Shown here one piece after another: positions 53,526 through 64,000 of a DNA stretch of 64,000 nt. Source of the DNA: Erpobdella octoculata (taxonomy: Eukaryota > Annelida > Clitellata > Hirudinida > Erpobdellidae); NCBI GenBank assembly GCA_963978895.1, contig OZ022242.1, forward strand, positions 21,839,129 through 21,903,128, read 5' to 3'. Within the stretch, counting starts at the first letter, position 1. Every line of letters begins with the position of its first letter. The translations under genes were made by a program, and so were the position numbers. The notes below the pieces were generated by a model that worked only from the letters and a program-made list of their open reading frames with translations, was not told where the DNA came from and searched no databases.

Positions 53526-55151
53526 TATCTAGGTGAATGAACATTGCACTTGATCGGCTGCAAGCACAACCTGTCACTCTGAGATTTTATAATAACTCGG
53601 GATGAAAAATTGACCTTTTGGCACTTTTAAAAAACTTACGACTATGAGTAGGCCATCCGCTCTAAAAAATAGACAAATGGATGAAGCGTAGGGTTGTTGT
53701 TGTTGTTACACAATGCAATCTATGCATGTTTAGAATTTGTTCACTTTTCTTAAATATGCCGCGATTCTCTCAATTTTATAACGTAAGAAGTTATTTAGCC
53801 ATTACCTCAAAGTTTTGCATATCAGCAAGAACGCAAATTATTTAAATGCCTAAAGTTCTTTAAATACTTAAAAAAACCTAAATATAATGCGACGATAGAT
53901 CAACCCATTAACTTAAAAACATACATAGATTTTCTCAGGCATGTTTTGTTCCACCTCACATTTATAAAATCATGTTAAGAGAACCGCCTGAACATGTGGA
54001 ATCCGTAGAATGTGTTTTCCGATCTCCTAACATTCGGTCGATATTTAAAATTAAAATTTAAAGTTTTAATGTAACATCAGAAAAAGTCGTTATATAAATC
54101 AGATCACAAAAATTAGATATTTTTTTTATCACAAAATATTTCGTTGAAAAAACAAGTTTTCGTGTTTTTGCATAGAAAAAGAACAACCACGTAGAATGCG
54201 TTTGTTGAATTTTGTTTATGTTAAGAAAACGGCTAAAAAACAAATCGAAAACAATTTTTGAAGACATGTCAACATATTAATCTCTAATTTACGACTACTT
54301 ATAATTTTTGAAGAATTTCTTTAAAACTATAAAATTATCGATTCACACCTCAATAACAATTTTAATTTATTATATTTTATCTAGATTGATTGCGAAGGCT
54401 CTGTGTCATGTTTCGCAATATTTTAGGACAAGCAAACAAACAGACGAATGAAAGCATGTAAAAAAGCAAAAATGTTATTTGGAAGACTAGAAGAGTTGAC
54501 TTATGAGAGGTGCCAGAATATATGTAAATATGTATATGTATGTCACTTTTCTTACTTAATTATAAGATTAGCATTTAATAGAGAAAAGTAGTTTTATAAC
54601 CAAAAAATTAATGTTTTCGTTTGTTAATCAAACGTTTATTGAAAACCACTGCAATCAATCAAACCATATAAAATTAATCACTCATTCATCAATAAATAGC
54701 AATCATATGTTGACTTTTCCTTTCTCATTTATGTTGTTTACATAAATTGTTTTAGAAGCTCATGAAATACAACAAGTCTCTGTGGTGCGCGCAAGAGGTT
54801 AACAACTTCCGTCAATTTATCAATCCTGACGGGAAAATAATTGCCTCAATTGTTTTAGTCATTTTGTTGTTAAAGGAAATAACTTCTGTTTATTGCGGAT
54901 AGAAAATGAGCCGTGTTTCAGGTACTTGAATCTCAATGTACTTAAAACCTCTTGAATGGATTGAATATACTACTGACGGTTCGCACAAACAAATTTTCAG
55001 GGCCAGGTGAGACAAGTTCTTAGCTATGTGACAGTAAAAGTAGTTGTAGGCTTGCTATGTAGTGACTGTAGTGCATGAATTTGCAGCTCATTCATTCACT
55101 CAGCACTGCTGAATAATAACGAGAAACACATTCACTAACGACAGCAATAAA

Positions 55152-55247
55152 ATGAAGCGTGAACTCGAAAAAACATTTTTGAAGTTCACGAAAAAAGCTT
55201 TTAATGTCACGAAGAAAAGTAAACAACTAAATGTCAGCGTATCTACT
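55152..55247 (+). CDS. Possible 5' coding exon, unknown
   Basis: ATG in a favourable context (aataaaATGaag) opens 32 codons, beginning MKRELEKTFLKFTKKAFNV, basic and helix-like. They end exactly at a good donor, ACT|GTAAGT. No following exon could be matched. It may be a chance frame or the first exon of a plus-strand gene whose other exons I cannot recognise. Confidence 0.22.
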
Positions 55248-55451
55248 GTAAGTTGTTTTCTTAGGTTTGTTACTTATGAACATATAAATCATACAACTGA
55301 AAAGTAATTAAAGAACATTCATTATCGAAAACCTCTGACAGTTATTCTGAAGTTATTCAACAACCCGTGTTTAAGTATTATTTGTATTTCCTCTATATCT
55401 CGATATCATGTAATTTAATCAACACAGTTGCGGCTTGTGCATTGCACGAAC

Positions 55452-55558
<107 letters not shown>

Positions 55559-57068
55559 TTCGATATCTCGCGGAACTTCGCACCCAAGGAACGAACATTC
55601 ATTCCCAACATTACAATGAAAAACCTTTTAAATTAGAACGCACAGTAATACTAAATATTATGTTCATAAACGTTATAGTGTTCATTAACATATGATAATG
55701 AGCTCTACGATATAGCAGACAACAGCACAGAAGTTGTAGAACAATTAAATGGCGTTCCTCAAATACTTTATGACTATGAAAAGCCTTGTACACTCACCTG
55801 TGCTACAAGAGTTTGTAAAGTTTGATGAATTTGTTTGAAGGTATGTTTTAATTTTGAGATCGTCGGTACTCTCAGTACCACCACCATTCAGCTTTTAACA
55901 TTACATACAGCCTCAGTAAAAAAATTTAAATCCAATTTAAGTATGACTTGTTCTGGGTCTATCAATTAGCATCGGCATGTAATGCTCTCTATGAATGAAC
56001 TTTCGAAGAAAAGTTTACGCAACTTAACATTACGATTTTCTGCTATGCAAACAGATAAATAAAAAGTTTTTAAATCTAAAATTATTTTAAATACGACTAA
56101 AACAATTCTTTTCAATTTTAAAACAGTTGTGGAAGATATAATTCGGAGACGATGAAAACAAAATCACTCAATGGAAGTTGAAAAAATCCAACCTTTTCTG
56201 TTGACTGAAGTATCAAGTTCCGAATGGGGGGTACATTTTACACAAACAAGCAAAAAAGTGCAGAGGACAGACGTAAAATATACATCCAAACTTTTCATTT
56301 GTTTCTTTAAGCTCAACAACAACTATGAATATCCACTCACAATCATCAAGAATTAAATTCGAAATTATTCGATAATCACCAGCTAAGAAAAGTCTTTATA
56401 TGAAAGAGCTCTCAGCTCAGACTTGCATTGACACAATGATTGCACTGACTTCGCCGGGAGGACAGTGCGTCTCATACTTTTAAACGTAAAGAGACGCGTA
56501 GAAAGACAGAGACGCTTATAGAGACATATGGAGACCCATATAGACTGACTCTGCTAGCATTCAGTAACTTTTTCGTACTGAAAATCGTTTTATTTCTTTA
56601 TTTGTTTTTGTATTATTATTATTATTTCATGGGCTTTTCGAAAGACAAAATTCAAAATGCGAATGTTTGAAGCCCTTTATTCTAGCCAAATAGTGAAAAA
56701 TTGTAAGTGCACAATATAGAAAGTGAATCAATATATATATATATCTAGTAACTCTCGATCAACATGCCGTTAAAAAGTGATATATAAATAAATAAGTTAA
56801 AAATTCTTAAAAAGTTAATTTAATGAGCACCAATGAGCATCGAGTGTGGGAGCCACGTGTCGTAAAAACTAACAACATCAGGAAACGACGATGATGATGA
56901 TGATGGTGATAATAATGATAATAGTGATGATGATGATGATGATGAAAAAGGTGATGATAATGATGATGATGATAGTTATTGTGGAGCACCTCATCTCGGT
57001 TGTAAAAAACACTCTTTGCTTTTTTTTCAAACTAAAATTCAAAAGGGCATCTGCAAGAAATGTCTTCT

Positions 57069-59701
57069 TTACTCGTAGTAGCGAGGATCCTTGCGAGTCT
57101 TGCAGATCAGATCCCTCACTTTCCGACGAGTGTCAGATATCGGAGGTTTGATATCTTTATAATTCTGTTTAATAACAATTTTTTAGTAAATTTGTAATAG
57201 TGTTCTAGTTTGATGTGTATTGGTATGCGAAACATGTGTGTAGTGTGTATGTATAAGTTAACTCAGAAAAAATTAATATCAACATCTAATCTGCTTGTAT
57301 TTGATTTTATCGATCTTAATATGAATTATTAAATTTTTTAAAGTTATGAATAAGAAACGTTGTTAAAAAGTGATTTCCTACCACGATTGGATGAGGTGCA
57401 TCTGCAGAGGCAGAACGTGGTTTTCTCGCAGTTGAATGCAGATCTTGAGTTGACATGCGACTTCTAGCAGGCCGAGATGAATAGCTATCATCACCATGCA
57501 GCTTGTTAACCGATGAAACCTTTTAAACATTAAAAGTCTCTGATGACGTCATATTTCTTCTACCAACGCTTCCATTATTATGTTGTAGTTGCTTTTTTAA
57601 TTGACATTCTCTTTAAAAGCACTCCTTTCAAAAGCTCAAAATAAATTAGAAATTTGAATTTTCGTTTTTATTCTTACGAAATTTTTGTTTATTGCGCTTT
57701 CTACATTTTGAAATTTGATCTAATTTAATACATTTTCGAAGTTTATTTTCGACAACTGAAAAGTTATTAAGAATAAAATTAATCATTTATTCAACTGACC
57801 GATGGCCTGGCTGAATAAGTTAAATCAGTCGAAATTTCCATGTGTGTTCCATGTGATGCAGGCTTGTAGTGGGATCCAGCCATTGAAATCGGTCGTCCCA
57901 TGACGCTCGAAGCTCGAACTACTGAGGAAGGAGTCTGAGAAAATGAATTGCATAATTTAATCTTTATTTTTATTAAAATTTAATTAATTTTAAAAACACC
58001 CACATAATTTGCCAGTGGTTTGTAGACGGACGACACGAAAGGTGTATGAGCAGCAGCCGGTGAAGAAGAGTGGTAAATAGAATGAGTGGATCTTGAATAT
58101 GAAGGGTAGTGACTAGCATGCCCGCTCTGATTTTAATAAAAACAAATAAGGTAAAGTGTCGCGATTTGTTTATTGTTCTTTTAGATTCTCTTTTATTCTA
58201 CAAACTACAACGAAAAACCCATCTCACTTCGAAGTTATCGTGAGAAGTCCAGTTTCCAGTTTGACCCAATGGGCGATACAGGTGCTGAGTAGTATAGGAA
58301 GGCACACTGTAAGAGCTGTAATGGCTCACAGCTGGGGTGCTCCTTGAGCGAAAGTTAGAGGTGTATCCAGGGTACCTGCGTATGAAATTATTATTTTTAG
58401 AATTTCATTGTTTATTTATTTAAATTTTTGCGATTTTTTGTTTAACGAAAGTGCTAAAGTTACAACAGTTCAAATTGATAGTTTCGTTGGCATATTTAAA
58501 GTTGATTTGTTAGTAGCCGATAATTAATTTGAAACACGCTTAAAACGAAAAAGGCGGAAAACCTGCTCTGGGGAGTTGATGCCAAAAATTCATCCACTTC
58601 CTCGTCCATTGCCGTACGGCGTCTCTGCACCGGACGAGCACCCCATGTACGGTGCTTACTGTCGGTGGAGAAGGCACGGCTTTGTGGCGCCCCGGAGTGG
58701 GAGTAGCTGTGATAGTTGTAATGAAGAGGAGCATGATGACGAGGAGTGTGGTGAGCGTACGTATAAGGAGCTGTCGCAATACTGCTGCCGTAGACGAGAG
58801 GAGAAGGATCCAGTACGATTGGTGCTGGTGGGTGCACACTACTGAAGTACTGAAACAAATAACGATTTTTAAAGAAACTCGATATAACAAAAAAATTTAA
58901 ATAATAACCTTAAAAACAGATAAACTTGTTAAATAAAGTAATTATAAATTTTTTGGCCGATGAGTTTTTTTACCATAAAAATAAATTGCACCCACATTTC
59001 AAAGACTTTTTTCAACAAACACAAAAAAATAATACATTATTTTATCCCGTTCTTTGAGTATAAAACATTTAATGAAAACTTACAGCTGGAGCAACCACTC
59101 TTGTGTCTCTCAGATAATCTCTGTCGTAAATCTTGGAGGCAGCAAGTAAATCATCGGCCTCTTGAAAGGCACGCGATGCTCTACTGAAAGCAACCGTTCC
59201 AGAGTCAGGTTCGTAGTCGTCGTTCAAGTCCTCAACTCGATGCAAATATGCAGATCCTGAGAGCGAATGAATTGCCATATGAAATGCATTCATCACAAAT
59301 TGGTGCACAACATTTTTCAAAAATATTTTAACAAGTTCTTGGTCAATTTTTTTGAAAATTGTTTTTAAAGTAATGTAAATTATAGCATGAAATAGTTTTC
59401 AAACACAGAATTTTACTATTTGAAAAAAAATAAAACAACTCGGTTTCAATAAAAAAATATTTCAGTTAATTTTTCAAAACGTTGCAACGGAAAAATGTGA
59501 AACTGACCAATAGGAACGGATGCTGCTCGTCTGCTGGACGGAAAATCCGAGATGTAAAGCTGTAAAGATCATTTTGTGCTTTTAAATGCAGTTTTAAATT
59601 AATTGAAAAAAAATTATTTTATATTGTTAAACTTATTTCGTGCTATAAAGTTGGAAACAAAAAAAATGTATGATGTTTACCGATCTTCCTCTGAGAACCA
59701 T
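57069..59701 (-). CDS. Unidentified Ser/Tyr/His-rich protein, nine exons
   Basis: Exons: 59681-59701 (tentative start MVLRGRS), 59508-59559, 59084-59256, 58563-58849, 58228-58375, 58004-58126, 57800-57934, 57382-57519, 57069-57164 (TAA). All phases agree; total 1173 nt, 390 residues. The N-terminal part is LYISDFPSSRRAASVP, then an acidic helix-like segment (VEDLNDDYEPDSG, FQEADDLLAASKIYDRDYL). The middle is rich in Tyr, His, Ser and Pro (TYAHHTPRHHAPLHYNYHSY; SHYPSYSRSTHSIYHSSS), with basic RRR patches. The C-terminus is compact and charged: DTRRKVRDLICKTRKDPRYYE. No signal peptide or membrane segment is seen. Composition suggests a cytoskeletal or filament-associated protein, but this is a guess; I do not recognise the family. 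Confidence 0.72.
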
Positions 59702-60031
59702 ATTTTTTATATTTAACAGGTGTTTTAGGTGATGTTTATGTTGTTCAAGGTGATTTTCCTTCAAAAACAACAACAGACATTATACGATTTGCATTTCCAA
59801 GAAGTTATTAAAATAACTAAAATACAAATTACAGCACTAAATTCAGTTTTTGAAATGCAACATAAACTTTATCAAGTTAAAATTTCAAAGCTTATTGCAA
59901 GAAAACCAGCAAATCAGAAAACAGAAACGATCAGATCGCACTATTTTGTAGCATTCATTAATCAGTTTTAACGGGCTGATTAAATAAATGCGGTAATTAA
60001 AATAAATAAAACTAACTGCTTTCTTAGAACG

Positions 60032-60489
60032 TACGCCTCAGAGAGCGCTGCACTCCAATACTCTCCATATAACAACTCCTGACTACCGAACGGTTTCCTA
60101 AACAAGGCACAGTTATAGTAGCACCAAACTTCTTGCAATGCGAAATTGCTGCAGTGCACTTGTTGGCGGGCAGCAAAATTCTTCTGAAAGCGGTGTCACT
60201 CGTCATTCTGTGATACGAATGTTTGAACTTCTGGGACTCCAAACGCATTCGATTTCTCATTTGGTATGAAATATTTCCATGGAATTTTTAAAATGTTTCG
60301 TGATTGTAGAACTAATGAGAAATTATGCCCATGTTCATATCTTAGGTTTGGAGCGATCGCGCGTTGAGCTAAAACAATTTTTAACCTGCGAATTGAGCAG
60401 CCTTGTTGCTTCGTTGATTTGCTGTGCATGGAAGAAGAAAAAGATGCCTTTCTGTCGAGTTTGTCTGCCAAAAACGTTTTTTTAAACAT
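60032..60489 (-). CDS. Possible alternative 5' exons of the 57-59.7 kb gene
   Basis: 60386-60489 opens with an ATG (MFKKTFLADKLDRKASFSSS ...) and ends AG|GTTAAA in phase 2. A second exon after acceptor TATCACAG (about 60203) continues in phase as RMTSDTAFRRILLPANK ... with a possible donor TCG|GTAGTC, whose phase 0 would join LYISDF at 59559. The best-looking donor (GTACGT near 60033) has the wrong phase. It may be an alternative promoter exon set or a separate small gene. Confidence 0.35.
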
Positions 60490-60549
60490 TTTTTTATCTC
60501 CCTTTGAAAAATACAAAAATATTGACTTCTCTATAGGCTTCAAACATAG

Positions 60550-62106
60550 GCAGTGAGATAAAATTATTAATTTATGAATAAATAAAAGTATGTTTGCAAT
60601 AAATAAAAAAACTAAATTTATTTCTACCTATCAATGAAGTAGTTGAGAAATATTCCAAGCGGCATCTTAAACGCGTCTGCATTTTTCTTTATTGATTCAC
60701 TCGAACATGTTATCGTTCTTTCTCTCTTGAGCTGCACAAGATTTATGGTACTTTTTGCATTTCCAAATAACATGATCGAAGCAAGTTTGTTTTCATTCAA
60801 TAATTAAGTTTCATTTTCTTAGCAAAAAATGCAAAATTGTAAGGAAAAAAATTGGCGTTGATTATATTCGTTTTATCAAAATCTTTTCTTTGTTTTTTAC
60901 AATTTATTAATTTATTAGTTGCAAGTTTTAAAGTTTAGATAGTTTAATGTTTTCAATTTTGTGTTATAAAAAAAACATACATTTGTATATAATATATTAT
61001 TATATGCCTACAAATATTCGTAAATAATGTATTATTATATGCCTACAAATGTTTGTAAATAATATATTATTATATGCCTACAAACAATTGTTTCCTTCTT
61101 CACAGTACAAAGTTAAAACATTTATAAATTTGGAAACATTCTTTTAACCAATTATGAAATATATTTAATAAATGTAATGAAACAAACATCAATCTTGAAG
61201 GATATTTGAGGAAAGTCTGATTATTATTTACCCAAAAATCTGTTCACACCAAAGTCAGTTTACCCCATCTTGGACGATTCACTCGATGGAATTTGGCTTA
61301 ACTTAATGCAGTGCTGAGTTGTTATAGATAACAGTAACAAATAGCTTTTCCAGTAACAAGTAAAAGTATATGATTATTTTTCACAATTGTAGCAACGTAA
61401 CAGTAGCAATTTATTTGTTAAAGTAACAATATTTAAAACTGATATTTTATTAGCAAGCAATTACAAAAAAAAATTTTCTTTTTCCATTTAGAGAACACTC
61501 GAATATTTTAAAGTGTTTGAAACTTTTTTGTCTTGTTTATTGTTTCAAGTAGATTTGTGTGTGTGAGTTCATAAACGGTAATGTTGGACTAGATAAACTT
61601 GTGAAGAGTTTGATTATAAAAAAAAAAGTTAATGCCATAGGAAGCTAAATAATTATTTAAATGTAAGTTAAGATGACGTCTTGTTGGTCTGATTGAATAT
61701 ACTCCAAGCAGAATTTATAAAGTCAAGTGCATTACATGATACATATACTTATAAAAAGCATACTTACCTGCCTATGCATGTAATACAATTTATTGAAAGA
61801 AATCTTACGATCAAAACCTAGTTTGTACAGTCTATTGTAAAAGAAAGATGCCAGATTTTAAATGTTTAATGTTCAGCTTACGATTGGGCAACCCCGGGCA
61901 ATGCCGAGTACCACACTAGTATAAATATAAAAAGCTGTTAGTTTGTTATTATGGAAATCCAAGCTGCCGGACCAATTTTAACGAAATTTAGCATGGAGGT
62001 ATAGTTCAAACAGTAGTAGCTCATAGGGTAATTTTAATTAAAAAAAATATGATTACAAAATTTTCAGGCCAAAAGTACGACTATCAAAGGTTATCTATAT
62101 ATATAT
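60550..62106. other. AT-rich intergenic stretch
   Basis: No gene found. A three-copy tandem repeat of about 37 bp ('ttattatatgcctacaaa') lies at about 60996-61085. A small reversed family B head ('aaccccgggcaatgccgag', 'cactagtata') is at 61885-61922, followed by a related tail to 62106. Confidence 0.5.
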
Positions 62107-62259
62107 TGTTACGATTTTCCCGTTTTTTGATGGTCTCTATAAGATATTTTAAATATAACGATAGAAACAGATACAGTTCCAAAACTCATTTATTATTCTT
62201 CAAATAAACAACCAAAACCGTTTCAAAAAACCCTTATACGACTTAGCAATATTACAACA
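62107..62259 (+). repeat. 5' LTR of the truncated Gypsy element
   Basis: About 153 bp, TGTTACGATTTTCCCG ... ATATTACAACA, with AATAAA inside ('tcaaataaac'). A possible primer-binding site 'tggtgtggg' follows two bases later. The boundary is inferred from the TGT/ACA ends and the position of the Gag start. Confidence 0.65.
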
Positions 62260-62282
62260 ACTGGTGTGGGATACTTTTAGAA

Positions 62283-62621
62283 ATGGTTTTAATTACATTA
62301 GATGAATTGAAGTGCTCAGATTTAAAAAAGCAGTTTCTTCTGAGGGGTTTATCTTCTGTTGGCAAAAAGAACGAATTAAAAAAAAGTTACAACAATTTCT
62401 CGAAGGTGAAGGAGAAGTTCCTAATAACTTTGATTTTGAATCAAAAGCCCAATGGAATTGATGACATTGATGAGAGAGGAAAGCCTATAGCAGCACAGGA
62501 AGAGAACAGAGCAGCGCAACGAAGAATTGAAGAGCTAATTATTGACGATCGGCTTCGTTTATCAGAAGTCGAAAACAGAGTCAATAACCTGGAGAAGCTG
62601 GTGAAAGAAAACGTCGGATAA
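62283..62621 (+). pseudogene. Gypsy Gag N-terminal fragment with SAP-like motif
   Basis: 112 codons from an ATG 24 nt after the LTR. The first 30 residues (LDELKCSDLKKQFLLRGLSS, then GKKNELKK) resemble a SAP DNA-binding motif: helix, GL..xGKK linker, helix. At an A-run near 62378 the homologous reading continues in another frame (LQQFLEGEGEVPNNFDF), so the gene is frameshifted. The C-terminal half is a coiled-coil-like stretch (RLSEVENRVNNLEKLVKENV). Confidence 0.6.
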
Positions 62622-62844
62622 ATCGAAACAAGATTGAGCAACCTAATCAAACAGGTACAGACTGGTTGCCAAGTCCAAGAAAGAAAGAATTCTGTTGAGC
62701 ATGCCAGGATCCCGGTTTTTGATGGCACTGTGTCTTGGTCCGTCTACAAAGTTCAATTTGAAGGTGCTGCCAGGAAAAATAACTTTGTTTTTTTCTGAGG
62801 GGAGAAGCTTTACAGCTTTTTGAGTTTATTGCAGATAGAGATGA

Positions 62845-63788
62845 TTGGTAACAAAGATTGTACCTGCTCAATCGAAATCTTTGGTTTGGGCAAGAATAAA
62901 AAACGATAAAAACTCTAGAGTTGCTGGATTCATGGAGCCCCTGAACGGAGTTGAAAAACATGGATTAATGATCGGAAAAACACTGGTACGAACGGAGTCA
63001 GGAAGCTACGTGCCAGTCAGAGTTCTGAATGTGACAGAATGCGACAAGCGACTAGCAAAAGGTGACGAAATTGCGGTATGCAGCCCAGTCGACCACATAT
63101 TGGCATGTAACACAGTGATTGGTAGAAATAATAATAAAAAAAGAATGAAGTACTCGCAAATTCAGGCACTGCTTGAAGCCTCTAAAACTTCACTAAAAGC
63201 AATGGACTATGTCAAAGCGGAAAAGTTGATTGAAGAATATTGTGATATAATAGCTATTGACGAAAAAGACAATGGAAAAACAAAAATCGTTGAACACCGA
63301 ATTTTGAACTGGTAATACAGAGCCCATTCGTCAACTGCCACGAAGGCTTCCACTGGCAAAGCGAGAGGAAGCTAGAAAGATGCTAGAAAAGATGAAGAAA
63401 CAAGGAGTTATTGAACCATCCAATAGTTAATGGAGTTCACCGGTCGTACTAGATAAGAAGAAGGATAATTCGCTACGTTTCTGTGTCGACTTCAGAATGT
63501 TAAACGAGGTTACACAAAAAGATAGTTACCCTCTGCCCAGAATTGATGATACCATCGATACACTTGCGGGATCTCGAATGTTTTCTACTTTAGATCTTAA
63601 GAGCGGATATTGGCAGGTGGGAATACACCTCCAGGATTGCGAGAAAACTGCTTTTTTAATAGGTGGAGGATTGTGGCAATTTACAGTGATGCCATTTGAC
63701 TTGCACCTGCAACTTTCGAACGACTTATGGAGTATGTGTTACAAGGATTAAATTGGAGAACGTGTCTTGCTTATTTGGATGACATTAT
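62845..63788 (+). pseudogene. Gypsy linker and reverse transcriptase fragment
   Basis: 62845-63315 encodes a beta-rich linker (IVPAQSKSLVWARI, GLMIGKTLV, DEIAVCSPVDHILAC) and ends KIVEHRILNW. The RT resumes as [17 protein letters not shown] and [13 protein letters not shown] (63497-63700), loses frame at MPFDL (63695), and its YLDD is readable in another frame at about 63770-63785. A stop in the codon for Ser at 63428 interrupts the join. Confidence 0.8.
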
Positions 63789-64000
63789 TGGTCTTTTTGT
63801 ATGGTCTACTATTTCTCATTCTACGTTATTTTTTAGTAGAAATTTATATGAAAAATTCATCAAACGAATTGGATTCTGTTTCTAATATTTGGTGTTATCC
63901 TGCTTTTCAAATTCGCAAAAAAGAAAATAATAGAAAAACATATATGAAATATTTTGTCCTCACTTCAGATAAATCTTACAACTCCAAAATTAATGAGAAA
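63779..64000 (+). CDS. Open frame with N-terminal hydrophobic segment, running off the window
   Basis: An ATG at 63779 (inside the former YLDD codons, different frame) opens 74 codons without a stop up to the window end. It starts with a strong hydrophobic stretch (MTLLVFLYGLLFLILRYFLV) and continues as a hydrophilic Asn/Lys-rich region (NELDSVSNIWCYPAFQIRKK). This resembles a type II membrane signal anchor. No family is recognised. It may be a chance frame in AT-rich DNA. Confidence 0.3.
   Translation, partial: MTLLVFLYGLLFLILRYFLVEIYMKNSSNELDSVSNIWCYPAFQIRKKENNRKTYMKYFVLTSDKSYNSKINEK

Larger units (their letters stand above)
62107..63788 (+). mobile_element. Truncated Gypsy element, sister of 50810-52860
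   Basis: A 5' LTR is followed by a Gag fragment, an interstitial segment and an RT fragment that stops just after YLDD at about 63788, where the sequence becomes unrelated. Gag capsid, zinc knuckle and protease are largely deleted between about 62800 and 62850. The RT and linker match the minus-strand copy almost residue for residue. No 3' LTR lies within the window. Confidence 0.82.

Noticed and set aside
58576..58900. Plus-strand frames of 82-89 codons
   Set aside because: Shadow of minus-strand exon 58563-58849, which has correct splice sites and phase.

Overview
The window is animal (metazoan) nuclear DNA from an AT-rich, repeat-rich genome. Two gene families that I recognise are spread over many exons with mostly GT-AG introns: an EGFR/ErbB receptor tyrosine kinase on the minus strand and an HMGXB4-type HMG-box protein on the plus strand. 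The mobile DNA includes Ty3/Gypsy LTR elements, hAT derivatives, a pogo/Tigger-like MITE, tRNA-derived SINEs and a hammerhead-ribozyme hairpin of Penelope type. This fits an invertebrate; the sequence alone does not give the phylum. All exon joins below were made by hand from splice motifs, codon phase and family resemblance.

Layout. Positions 1-8.1 kb hold a large compound foldback structure: inverted arms of 1.4-2.1 kb made of degenerate ~158 bp tandem subrepeats, each ending in a (GTCA)n tract. From 8.1 to 14.1 kb there are microsatellites, small elements bounded by ATAT tracts, a perfect 100 bp inverted repeat whose loop contains a hammerhead core, and a decayed hAT element. A 1.37 kb hAT-type MITE with 8 bp target duplications lies at 14.6-16.0 kb.

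Positions 16.4-29.8 kb carry the 3' nine coding exons of an HMGXB4 orthologue (+). Its fifth intron contains a complete, recent, integrase-less Gypsy element with identical LTRs. The gene converges tail to tail on the EGFR gene (-), whose 24 proposed exons run from 48.65 down to 30.44 kb and join to 4122 nt (1373 codons plus stop). EGFR introns contain a 1,084 bp pure GT tract, a SINE, hAT and Tigger MITEs and a 1.1 kb foldback.

Upstream of EGFR, 49.0-53.5 kb holds a duplicated reading-frame remnant and two decayed Gypsy elements lying tail to tail around one LTR. Positions 57.1-59.7 kb hold a nine-exon minus-strand gene (1173 nt) for a Ser/Tyr/His-rich protein that I cannot identify. Positions 62.1-63.8 kb hold another Gypsy copy, and an open frame with an N-terminal hydrophobic stretch runs off the right edge.

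The most unusual signals are: (i) in both recognised genes a 5' splice site is embedded in a four-copy tandem array (36 bp units in the EGFR kinase domain, keeping the frame; 34 bp units in HMGXB4, not keeping it); (ii) the hammerhead core in the loop of a perfect hairpin; (iii) HRD changed to HCD, together with loss of the activation-loop tyrosine, in the EGFR kinase; (iv) the compound foldback.
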